Shown here one piece after another: positions 20,662 to 30,700 of a stretch of DNA of 64,000 nucleotides. The number at the start of each line of letters is the position of its first letter. Positions within the stretch are counted from its first letter, which is position 1. A program made the position numbers and the translations under genes. The DNA is taken from assembly GCA_020633075.1 (NCBI GenBank), contig JACKEI010000002.1, forward strand, positions 186,001 through 250,000, read 5' to 3'. The notes beneath the pieces were generated by a model, which was not told the origin of the DNA, made no database searches, and saw nothing but the letters and a program-made list of their open reading frames with translations. This DNA is from Sandaracinaceae bacterium (GTDB taxonomy: Bacteria; Myxococcota_A; Polyangia; Polyangiales; Houyiibacteriaceae).

Positions 20662-20778
20662 GGCGGGGCGAGTTGTAGCGCGCGGGCGGCGCGGCAGCGA
20701 GTCTTCGCACGACCATTTACACTCGGCGCGCATCGTGGAACCCTGAGCGCACGAACCTCTCGACCCAACCGGAGCGCT

Positions 20779-21450
20779 ATGGGGATCTTCTCCCGACTGA
20801 ACCAGGTGATCAAAAGCAACCTCAACTCCATGTTGGACAACGCGGAGGACCCCGACAAGCTCATCTCCCAGACCGTCGTGGAGATGGAGGCCGAGGTGAA
20901 GCGCGCCAAGCGCGAGCTGATCTCCACGCTGGGGGCGTCCAAGCGCATCGAGAAGGAGCGCGAAGAGACGCTGAAGGAGGTGGCCGTGTGGGAGGACCGC
21001 GCCGTGCTCGCGCTGCGCAACGGGGACGACGCGCTGGCCCGTGAGGCCCTCAAGCAGAAGGCCCGTCTCAGCAAGAAGGCGACCGAGGCGTCCGCGCGCG
21101 CGAACCAGCAGCTGGTCGCGGCGGACGAGATGAAGGACACCCTCGAGCGCGTGGAGCGCCAGATCGAAGACCTGAAGGCTCGCAAGGCCACGCTGGCTCA
21201 GCAGGTCCGGCGGGCGCGCGAGGTCCCCGGCGAGAGCGCCTCGTCGCGCCTGGGCGGCGGCACCTTCGACGAGCTCGAGCGCATGAGCGGGCGCATCGCC
21301 CAGCTGGACGCCGAGGTGGAGGCGCACTCGGTGCTGGAGGACGTGGACCGCGCCGAGGTGGACGCGAAGTTCCGGCGGCTCGAGCGCGCCGGCGGTGATG
21401 GCGCCATCGAAGACGAACTCGAGGCGCTCAAGGCGCGCCTGCGCGAATGA
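20779..21450 (+). CDS. pspA: Phage shock protein A (PspA/IM30/ESCRT-III family)
   Basis: The 223-residue protein begins MGIFSRLNQVIKSNLNSML, the amphipathic membrane-binding helix of PspA. It continues with almost uninterrupted heptad-rich helices (about 25-145 coiled coil) and a short C-terminal helix. PspA/IM30 proteins polymerise on the inner membrane to stabilise it under stress, and in sigma-54 systems they inhibit PspF. GGAG is found 8 bases before the ATG. No pspF, pspB or pspC is nearby; instead an 8-base gap leads to a large multidomain protein gene, which makes an operon likely. Confidence 0.95.
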   Translation: MGIFSRLNQVIKSNLNSMLDNAEDPDKLISQTVVEMEAEVKRAKRELISTLGASKRIEKEREETLKEVAVWEDRAVLALRNGDDALAREALKQKARLSKKATEASARANQQLVAADEMKDTLERVERQIEDLKARKATLAQQVRRAREVPGESASSRLGGGTFDELERMSGRIAQLDAEVEAHSVLEDVDRAEVDAKFRRLERAGGDGAIEDELEALKARLRE

Positions 21451-21458
21451 GCTGAACG

Positions 21459-23801
21459 ATGGAGTGTCTGGTCCTGTGGCATCGCGCGATCCCGGTGCTC
21501 GACGAGCAGGAGGATCCCGGCGCTCACGACGCGTGGACGGATGATCTGGCCGAGCGCGCCGACGACGTGGGCGGGCGCGTCTTGCTGCGCGTCGGGTCCA
21601 CGCTGGTGGTGCTGTTCGAGATGCACGACGTCCACGTGGCGCTCCGGTGGGCGCTCGAGACGCTGGAGCGTGCGGACGCGCTGGACCCCAGCATGGCCGG
21701 GCTGCGCGTGGCGCTCGGTGTGGCCGTGGGCGAGGTCGACGAGCAACACGGCGGGCTGGTGGGGGCGGCCTTCGACCGTGCTCAGCTCCTGGCCAACCGC
21801 GCCCGCTTCGGGGAGCTCGTGCTGGACCCGGCCTGCCACGCCGTCGCGAGGGACGCTTTCCTCTTCGCGCGCACCGTGAACACTGGGTCGGCCGGGCTGC
21901 GGGGCGACGCCGTCGACCGTACCCATCCCTTCCTCGCGGACTGCCGGCGTGAGCTCGCCCACCTGCGTCAGCCCGGCTTGGTCGCGCCCATCGAACAGGC
22001 CGCGCAGGCCGTCATCGAGGCCGCCACGAAGCCTGGCAGCATGCGCATGGTGCTGCGCGGCCCCAGCGGTGCGGGCGCGGGGCGGCTGTGCTCGCGCTTG
22101 GTGGAGTCGCTCGAGCCCTCGCTCTGGCTGCACGTGTCGGGGGTCCCTGGCGGGCTCGAGCCGCTCGGCAGCTTGCGCTACGCGCTGACCTATCACTTTG
22201 GCTCCGCGGAGGCCGTCCACGCGGCCTTCCCCCAGCTGGACGACGTCGCCAAGGCGCGCCTGGGCAAGCTCCTGCGCGGTGACGTGGTCTCCTTCACCGA
22301 CGCCTACGGCCTGATGCGCGCGATGCTGTCCTGGGCCAGGCAGGCAGGCGGCAAGTCCGTGGTCTTGCTGGACCCGGTGGGGGGTATCGACCCGTCCACC
22401 GTCAAGCTGCTCAACGAGGTCATCGACGAGGCGGGGGCCGAGACCATCTTGGTGGTGCGCCTCTCGGAGGAGGGGCGCGTGCCTGCCGCCATCCTGGCGC
22501 GCGGCGTGTTCGAGTCCACGCTGCCGCGCCTGGGGCCGTCGCTGGCCAGGACGCTCGCGGCTCAAGTCCTGGGGGAGCCCGAGGGGAGCGGGCTGGCCTC
22601 CCGCGTGGCAGCCATCGGGGGCGACACCCCGCTAGGCGTGATCGAAGCGGCGCGCACCCTCGTCGCGGCGGGCGACCTGATTCACGAGCGGGGGCACTTT
22701 CGGTTTCGTCTCTCGCCTCCGTCGGTGGACGGGGCCGTCCCCCTCGAGCGCCTGCTGTCGGACCGGCTGCGCACCGTAGACGCCGTCGCGTACCGCGTGC
22801 TCGAGATGGTGTCGTTGCTGCCACAGGGTGCCGGCGACGCAGCCCTCGCCGCCATCGCGGGCTTCGATGGCATCTCGGCGGACGCGCTCGAGGCGGCCGT
22901 GAACGAGCTCGCCGCGGGGTGGCTGCTCGAGCGCAACACAGAGTGGCGCACGAGCTCGGAGCAGCTGCGTCATGTGGTGCTCGGCGCGATGCCGCCCGCG
23001 CGACGCAGTGAGCTCTATCGCTTCGCTGCGGAGGCCGCGCGCGCGACCATGTCGGGGGCCGTCTTCGCGGGGGCCAGCCTGGCGTACTACCTCGCGGAGG
23101 GAGGCGACGCCGAGGCGGGCGCGAAGGGCTTGCTCACGGCGGCCGTGGCGGCGGCGGACTCGGGGCACCTGCGCGGCGCGCTCCGCTTGGCGGCCGCTGC
23201 CGTCCAGTTCCTGCCGGACGACGACACGCGTCGCGTCGCGGCCCACGTCTCTCAGACCATCAAGCGCAGTGAGCGCGAGGCCAACCCGGCGCGTCAGTCT
23301 TTTGCTGGCCCGGGAGAGAGCATCGAGATCAGCTCGGCGGTGGGCGCTGCGGCGACGGTGCGTGCCATCGACGCGATCCAGCAGCGCGACTTCGAGCGCG
23401 CCGAGCGCTACGTCGAGCTGGGTATCGCTCAGGGCCGCAGCCTCGCGGCGGCGGACCGCATGCGTGTGGTGCTCGCCGTGTTGCGTGGCTCCACCAACGC
23501 GGCCCGCGCGGCGTACGGTCAGATGCTGCAACGAGGTGGTGCCGAGCGTCCCGGAGAGCGCACGCGGAGCGCCCTCGCGCACGCCTTGGTGTTGCTTCAA
23601 GAGCGCGACACCAAGGCGGCCGTGCGCGAGTCGCTGCGCGCCATCCAAGTGGCTCGTGCCGAGCAGGACGGCCGCGGCGAGGCGGCGGCGCTGACCACCT
23701 TGGCCACCTGCTACCGCGCGCTGTCGCGGCCGGACGACGCGGCCGCGCTCGCCGCGAAGGTTCAGCCCATGGCGCCGCCGCCGTCCACGTCGATGGTCTG
23801 A
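21459..23801 (+). CDS. Multidomain protein: degenerate nucleotide-cyclase domain, NTPase-like domain, TPR-like C-terminus
   Basis: The 780-residue protein has three regions. Residues 1-160 (ALGVAVGEVDEQHGGLVGAAFDRAQLLANRA) resemble a class III adenylate/guanylate cyclase homology domain without visible metal-binding Asp residues, so it is probably a sensor or scaffold only. Residues about 195-430 resemble a STAND/AAA-type predicted ATPase. The Walker A-like loop is GPSGAGAGRL (201-210), with Arg replacing the usual Lys, and the Walker B-like strand is VVLLD (301-305). Residues about 500-780 are Ala-rich helical repeats of TPR type. It has no transmembrane segment. It starts 8 bases after pspA and ends inside the 3' end of the convergent SDR gene. 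Its function is not known; a partner or regulator of PspA is an inference. Confidence 0.8.
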   Translation: MECLVLWHRAIPVLDEQEDPGAHDAWTDDLAERADDVGGRVLLRVGSTLVVLFEMHDVHVALRWALETLERADALDPSMAGLRVALGVAVGEVDEQHGGLVGAAFDRAQLLANRARFGELVLDPACHAVARDAFLFARTVNTGSAGLRGDAVDRTHPFLADCRRELAHLRQPGLVAPIEQAAQAVIEAATKPGSMRMVLRGPSGAGAGRLCSRLVESLEPSLWLHVSGVPGGLEPLGSLRYALTYHFGSAEAVHAAFPQLDDVAKARLGKLLRGDVVSFTDAYGLMRAMLSWARQAGGKSVVLLDPVGGIDPSTVKLLNEVIDEAGAETILVVRLSEEGRVPAAILARGVFESTLPRLGPSLARTLAAQVLGEPEGSGLASRVAAIGGDTPLGVIEAARTLVAAGDLIHERGHFRFRLSPPSVDGAVPLERLLSDRLRTVDAVAYRVLEMVSLLPQGAGDAALAAIAGFDGISADALEAAVNELAAGWLLERNTEWRTSSEQLRHVVLGAMPPARRSELYRFAAEAARATMSGAVFAGASLAYYLAEGGDAEAGAKGLLTAAVAAADSGHLRGALRLAAAAVQFLPDDDTRRVAAHVSQTIKRSEREANPARQSFAGPGESIEISSAVGAAATVRAIDAIQQRDFERAERYVELGIAQGRSLAAADRMRVVLAVLRGSTNAARAAYGQMLQRGGAERPGERTRSALAHALVLLQERDTKAAVRESLRAIQVARAEQDGRGEAAALTTLATCYRALSRPDDAAALAAKVQPMAPPPSTSMV

Positions 23802-24511
23802 CCCGTGAAGAAGTCACACTCGAGGATGAACTTGACGGCGACGAAGATGTCCTCTGGCTTGCCGATGCGTCCCAGCGGCACGGACGCGCGCAGGCGCTCG
23901 CGCGCCTTCTCGTTCATGCCGGAGGTCATGGGGGTCTCGACGAGGCCGGGGGCGATGGCGCCCACGCGGATGCCGTAGCGCGAGAACTCACGCATCCATG
24001 TCTGGGTGTTGGCGGCCAAGGCGGCCTTGGCGGCCACGTAGTTGCTCTGCCCGCGGCTGCCGTGACGTGCGATGGAGGAGATGTTGATGATGACCCCGGG
24101 AGTGGTGTCCCGCTCCAGCATGTGGGCCAGCACCTCTTGAGCCATCATGGTCGCGCCGGTGAGGTTGACGGCCAAGACGGCGTCCCAGTCCTTGCGCGAC
24201 AGACGCTCCACCGCCCCGGTCTCGCGGTTCTTGCGCACCAACAGGGCGTCGCGAATGATCCCCGCGTTGTTGATCAGGGCGTTGAGGCCACCCATTTGCT
24301 CGCCCGCCCACGCGACGAAGGACGCCACGTCTGCGTCACTCGACACGTCGAGGTGGCGACGGTGGATGCCCGCAGGCAGCTCGGCCAGGCCGGCTTCGTC
24401 TACGTCGCCTGCCGCCACCTGGGCGCCGAGCTCGTGGAGCCGTGTCGCGAAGTGCGCGCCCATGCCGCGCGCTGCGCCGGTGACGATGATCTTGAGGTCT
24501 TCGAGTTTCAT
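23762..24511 (-). CDS. SDR-family oxidoreductase (3-oxoacyl-ACP reductase-like)
   Basis: The 249-residue protein has the classical short-chain dehydrogenase motifs: TGAARGMGAHF (cofactor loop), NNAG, ISS of the catalytic Ser strand, and YVAAK (Tyr/Lys). The C-terminal ending DGGGAMG is typical of FabG-like enzymes. It would reduce a 3-oxoacyl or other carbonyl with NAD(P)H. The ATG 24511 is chosen because the Rossmann fold begins right after it; the longer frame includes unlikely sequence. Its last 40 bases overlap the end of the preceding gene on the opposite strand. Confidence 0.93.
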   Translation of the reverse strand: MKLEDLKIIVTGAARGMGAHFATRLHELGAQVAAGDVDEAGLAELPAGIHRRHLDVSSDADVASFVAWAGEQMGGLNALINNAGIIRDALLVRKNRETGAVERLSRKDWDAVLAVNLTGATMMAQEVLAHMLERDTTPGVIINISSIARHGSRGQSNYVAAKAALAANTQTWMREFSRYGIRVGAIAPGLVETPMTSGMNEKARERLRASVPLGRIGKPEDIFVAVKFILECDFFTGQTIDVDGGGAMG

Positions 24512-24708
24512 GAGTGGCTTCCTGGCTGGGGTGGGAGAGCCGGCCGTTCTAGCGCGCGCGCCCGCGACGCTCAATCGCGACCCGGCGCTCCAGGCACGCA
24601 CTGAACGTCCGTGCGGCAAAATCATTCGTAATTTGGCGTTCGGTTTTGTGTCGAGGTTGGTACCATCGCTGTCCCCCCAAGCGACCCGCGCGTGACCGAA
24701 GAGGACCC

Positions 24709-27700
24709 ATGGCGACTGAAGAGACGTTCGACGAATCGGCCAGCAACGACCCAACATTTGCGGAGGCGAGCGCCACGGCGCGCGCGAATCCGTCTGACGA
24801 CGCGGCGTGGGACGCGCTCGAAGACTGGGCGGGCGCGACCCAGCGGCCAGACGACGTGAGCGTGGTCTACCGCGAGGTGCTGAAGACGGTGAGCAGCGCC
24901 GCGCTGGGCGGCCCCCTCGCGCAGCGGGCGCTGAACTTCCACGAAGAGTGGTTCGGCGAAGACGCGCCGCAGATCATCGAGGTCCTCGAGCGCGCGATGG
25001 ACGTGGACCCCCACGCGTCGGACTGGGCCTTTCAGCGCCTGACCGTGATCTACACCGGCGCGGAGCGCTGGGACGAGCTGTTCACGCTCTATGACCGGGC
25101 GATTGCCAGCAGCGACGACGACCGCAAGGCGGGGCTCTTGGAGGAAGCGGCACAGACCGCCAAGGACTTCGCGGGGCGCTCCGACCGTGCCGTGGACTAC
25201 CTGCGACAGCTGCGCGTGCTGCGGCCCGACGACGCGGGTGTGGCCGCCAACCTCGAGCGCCTGCTCGAGCGGGCAGAGCGCTGGAGCGACCTCATCGAGT
25301 TCTGGCGCGCGTCTCTCGGCACCCGCACGGGCGCCGAGGCTCACGCCCAGCGCATGCGCATCGCAGGCACCTTCCTGGACAAGCTGGGCGACGACGCGGG
25401 CGCCCTGCGTGAGGTCAAGGCCGCGCTGGTGGAGGCACCAGCGGACGCCGAAGCCGCCGTGGCGATGCTCGAGCGCATCGTCGCGAACGAAGAAGGTGAC
25501 GCCGACGTACGCCGCGAGGCGCTGCAGAGCCTGAAGGAGCACTACACCCGAGAGGGACGCGCGACCGACGTGGTGCGCACGCTCGACACGGCGCTGGCGC
25601 TGGCGGCGGACGACGAGCGCGCCGCGCTGCACAAGGAGGCTGGTCAGCGCCTCGAGGCGCAGGGGCGCAACGACGAGGCGCTGGCACACTACGCCGATGC
25701 CGTCCTCTTGGCGCCACAGGACGCGGCCGCGCGCGAGAAGCTCCGTGCGTTCGGTGAGCAGCTCGGCGCGGTGCCGCGCGTCGTCGCCGTGCTGACGGAG
25801 GTCGCCGACGCGACGGAAGATGGCGCGCTGCGCACGGCGCTGCGGGTGGAGTCCGCGGAGCTCCTACGAGCGACGGGCGACGCCAGCGCGGCCACCACGC
25901 TCCTGGAGGCCGTGCTGACCGAGCCGGCGCTCGAAGCGGCGACGGCGCTGACCTGCGCGCGCAACCTGAGCGCCCTCTACGCGCTCGCCGGGCGCGCCGA
26001 GGAGCACCTGAGCGCCCTCGAGCGCCTTGCTGGGCTCGAGCCCGATCCGGGCGCGCAGCGCAAGGTGTGGGCAGAGGTCGCCCGCGCCGCCGAGGCGCAA
26101 GGGGCCCCCGACAGGGCGCTGCGAGCCTACGAAGCGGCGCTCGCGCTCGACCCGAGCGACGCTCACGCGCTGGCGGCCATCGTGGAGGTGCTGGAGGCGC
26201 AAGGGCGCTGGGCGGACCTGGTGGAGGCGCTGCGACGCCGCTGTGCGGCTGGTACTGGCTGGCAACAGCGCCAGGACCTCGTGCGCATCGCGGGTATCCA
26301 GGCAACGCACCTCGACGCCACCGCGGACGCCATCGCAACGTGGACGGAGGTCAGCGAGGCCTACGGCGAGTCCGCAGATGTCGTGGATGCGCTGGCCGAG
26401 CTCTACACGCGCACGGAACAGCACGCCGCTCTGGCCGAGCTCTTGGGCCGCGCCGCGGATCGCGAGGACGCGCACCTGGCGGCCGTGCGCTGCCGCCTCG
26501 GAGAGACCTACTTCACGCAGCTGGGCGACTCGCGCGCGGCAGTCGCCGCGTACCGCCGTGCGCTGCTCGCGGACCCCTCCAACGAGAGCGCGCGGCAGGG
26601 GCTCGCGCTGCTGGCCGACGACGAGAGCGTCCGCGGCGAGGCCGTGTCGGCACTCGCCCGCTCGTACGAGCTGGCGGACGAGTGGGAGCCTCTCTTGGCC
26701 TTGCTCGACCAGCGTCTCGCGCTCGCCAAGGGCGACGAGGAGGTGGTGGAGCTCCTCACCGAGGCGGCCCGCCTTCAAGAGCAGCGGGCCGGCGCCAAGT
26801 CCGCCGCGTTGGCTTCCATGTGCCGTGTCATCGCGCTGCGTCCCTTCGATCGGCGCGCCGAGGCGGAGGTCATGCGGCTGGCCGAAGAGGCCGAGCAGCC
26901 TCTCGCTGCGGCGACGGCGCTCGAAGCCGCCGCGCAGGCTGCCGAGGGGGACGCCGACCGCCGCGCCGCCTTGCTCGAGCAGGCCGCCATCTTGTTCGAA
27001 GAGAAGCTCGGCGATCACGCCGCAGCGCTCGGGGCGTACACCGGTGCTCTCTCCGCCATGCCTCGGAGCGCGACCTTCGCCGACGCCGTCGTGCGCCTCG
27101 GGCCGCTGGCTGGGGAGGGGGCGGAGGACGTCGTGGAGATGTCCCTGCAGGCCGTCTGTGAAGGCGAGCCGCCGACCGGCCACCTCCGGCTGCTGGCTGG
27201 TCTGCAGCGGCGCAATCCCGGTCGCGCGCTCTACGACACGCTGCTGAGGATCTCGGAGCGGGAGCCCGCGGACCTCGCTGGCCTGCACGAGGCCGCCCGC
27301 TTGGCGGACGAGACGCTCCACGACGCCGAGCTCGCGCGCACGACGTACGCATCCTTGTACGAGCGCGCGGCGGGCCTCTTGCGCCGCGCAGGCGCGGAGG
27401 TCGACGACGCCGTCGTGACCATCGCAGCCGCGGCCGTGCGGCGTCTGGTCGCGCTCTATCACGACGCCTCTGCCACACAGGACGAGATCGCCATTCAGCT
27501 GGAGGCGGCCAAGCTCCCCCTCGAGGCGACCGAGCGCCTCGCGTTCCGCCGCGCCGCCGCAGCGCTGGCCGCTCAGGCGGGCGACCGGGACACGGCCATC
27601 GAACAGTACCGCCTGGTGCACGCCGCGGCCCCCGCCGACACGGAGGCGACCGACGCGCTGAGTCGGCTCTTGACCGAAGCCAAGCGCCACCCCGAGCTGC

Positions 27701-30700
27701 TGGAGCTTTGCCAAGAGGAGCTCGCGAACACACAGGACCAGGCGCGCCGGCTGCACCTGCGGCTCGAGATCGCGCGGCTCGTGGCGGCCATCGAGGCGAG
27801 CGGCGGACGGCTCGAGGCCCTGCGCAAGAACCTCGAAGAGGTCCCCGGGCACGAAGCCTCCATCGCCATGTTGGCTTCCGTCTACGAAGCGCAGGGACGG
27901 CACGCGGACCTCGCGGACATGCTCGCCGCCCAAGCGAACCAAGCGGACAGCGAGCGCGCGCGCGCCCTCTTCGAGCGCGCCGCACGCATCGCCGAGCAGC
28001 AGCTCCACGACGACGAGCGCGCCCTCGAGAGCTACCGGCGCGTCGTCGAGTTGTCGCCGACGTCGGACGCGCTGGACGCGCTGGCGCGCATCCACGAGGG
28101 GCGCGGAGAGTACGCGGCCGCGGCCCGATGGCTCGAGCGCCGACTCAGCCTCGCGTCCGAGGGCGAGTCCGCATCCATCAGCCGTCGGCTCGCGAAGGCG
28201 CTGTTCCAAGCAGGCCGCGACGAGCGCGCCGCCGAGGTGCTCGAGGCTGCACGGGCACGCGCGCCGCAGGACGCGGAGGTGCGCGACCTGCTGGCCAATC
28301 ACTACCGGAAGACGGAGGCTCTCGAGCCCCTCGCGCGGCTGCTCTCGGACGCCGCGCTCGGGACGTCGGACAGCGCAGCGGCGCTGCGCTACGTTCGCGA
28401 GGCGGCCGAGATCTTCTGTGACCGGCTCGAGACCCCTGGCGCTGCCGTCGCCGTGTTGACGCGCGGCGTCGAGCTCGACCCGGAGGACAAGGAGCTGGCT
28501 TTGAAGCTGGCGGACGGTCTGCGAGCGGGCGGGCAGCTGGACCAGGCGCGCACGACCCTCGAGGCCCTGATCGAGTCGTACGGGCGCCGTCGCAGCGCAG
28601 AGCGCGCCGCCGTGCATCACCGCCTGGGCCTCGTCGCCCGCGAGCAGGGGGACCTGCCAGCCGCCATCGAACAGCTGGAGCTGGCCACGAAGATGGCGAT
28701 GGCGAGCGCGCCCATCCTCCAGACGCTGGGCGACCTGGCCCGCGAAGCCGGCGACCTGGATCGCGCGGAGAAGGCCTACCGCACGCTGCTCATGGCGGTG
28801 CGCCGCCGGGGGGCGGACGAAGAGGTGGACGTCGGGGTCGGCGAGGTCCTCTTCGAGCTGCACGCCATCGCGGCGGCCCGCTCGGACGAGACGCAGGCGC
28901 GCGAGCTGCGCGAGAGCGCGCTCGAGGCTGCCGGCAGCTCCGACGCCGAGGCGCTGCGCTTTGGTCGCGCTCTCGTGGCGCGCGGGGACGCCGCTCTGGC
29001 GCTCGAGGGGCTGCGGCGGCGCACGGCGGCCGTGGACGACACCCCGGAGAACGCGGCGAGCAGCGCCGCGCTCCGAGCGGCCTTGGGCGATGTGCTCGCG
29101 GGACCCCTCGGTCGCGGCGAAGAGGCCCTGGCGGAGTACCTGCGCGCTTTGTCCGCAGACTCCACCGTGGCTCCCCTCCACAAGAAGACACGCGCGCTGG
29201 CCCGCGAGCTGGGCAAGACGAGTCTCTACGTCACCGCCCTCGAAGCCAGCGTCGACGCCTGTCGTCGGGAGGAGGACGCCGAGCACTCGGGTGAGCTCTT
29301 GCTCCGCCTCGGCCGTGTCATCGCGGAGGACCTGGGCGAGCCGCAGCGCGCGGGCGAGACGTTCCGGCGGGCGGAAGAAGCCCTCGCAGACCCCACGCGC
29401 GCCTGGCTCGCGCTGGCTCGTCTCGAGGACGGCGCGGGCGACCTCCGCGAGCAGACCCGCGTGTTGGAGGCGCTCGTGGAGGCCGAGTCGGTCCCCCAGG
29501 TGGACCGTGTCGACGCGCTCTACCGTCTCGCGGCGATCGAGCTGGGTGCCGACGGCGACGTCGAGGCGGGCGTCGCGAACCTCCGGAAGGCGTTCTCGCT
29601 GGACCCTCGCTACGACCAAGCGGGCGAGCTGCTCGCGGATGTCGCGCGCAGAGACCCCTCCGTGGCCTCCGTGATGGCCTTCTACGAAGAGGTGGCGCGC
29701 GGCTCCGGCGACGAGAGCAGCGTGCTCGACTTCCTGAGTCTGCGGTCGACCAGGCCGGACGCCACGCTGCCGCAGGTGCGCGAGGGTGTGGAGCGCGCCG
29801 CCAGCGCGAACGACATCGAGCGCATGGAAGCCTTCTTGGCGCGCGCCGTCGAGATCGCGCGCGCGACCGAAGATGCGGCTGCGGTCCGTTGGGCGCTGCT
29901 GCTCACGTCGGAGAGGCGCGAGGCGCGCGGTGACGTGCGAGGCGCGCTCGAGAGCCTGAAAGAAGCGGCCGAGTCGGCCGAGGGGGACGAGGCGCGGGAG
30001 CTCCGTCTGCGCGTCGCGACGGCGGCGCGGCAGGAGGGAGGCGATCTCGCCTTGGCCGCCGAAGCCTACGAAGAGCTTCTGGTGGACGAGCCCGTGGACC
30101 CCACGCTCTGGGAGCCGCTCCTCGAGGTGTATGCGCAGCAGGGCGAGATCGACCGGCTCAACGATCGCGTGAGCGCGTTGATCGACGCTCTGCTCGAGCC
30201 CAAGCTGCGGAACCGCGCGCGCATGGTGAAGGGGCGCTTCTTGGCCCAGGTCGAGGGGCGCGAGTACGACGCCGTCGACGTGCTCCGGAACGTCCTCGAC
30301 GAAGAGCCGGACCACAGCGAGGCGGCCGCGCTCCTGACCGAGCTGTACGAGCGCTCGGGCTACGACGAGGATCTCGTCGAGCTCCTGCATCGGCAGCTGG
30401 ACGCCGCTCGGGACAACAGCGACCTGGAGGTCATCGCCGCGGCCAGCCTCAAGCTGGGGGGCCTGCTGGAGAAGGTCGAGCGCTTGGACGCGATGGAGAT
30501 CTACCGGCGTGCCCTCGAGTGGGTGCCCGCCGAGCGCCCCATCGTCGAGGCGCTGCTCCGCCTGCACGGAGACAGCGACGACCCGCGTGAGCTCACGGAG
30601 CTGCGCGAGCGTCTCCTCGCGACCGAGCAAGGTGCTGCGGCCTCGTCCATGGCCCGCCAAGTGTACAAGGAGTGGCAGGCGCTGGGGGACGAAGACGGCA

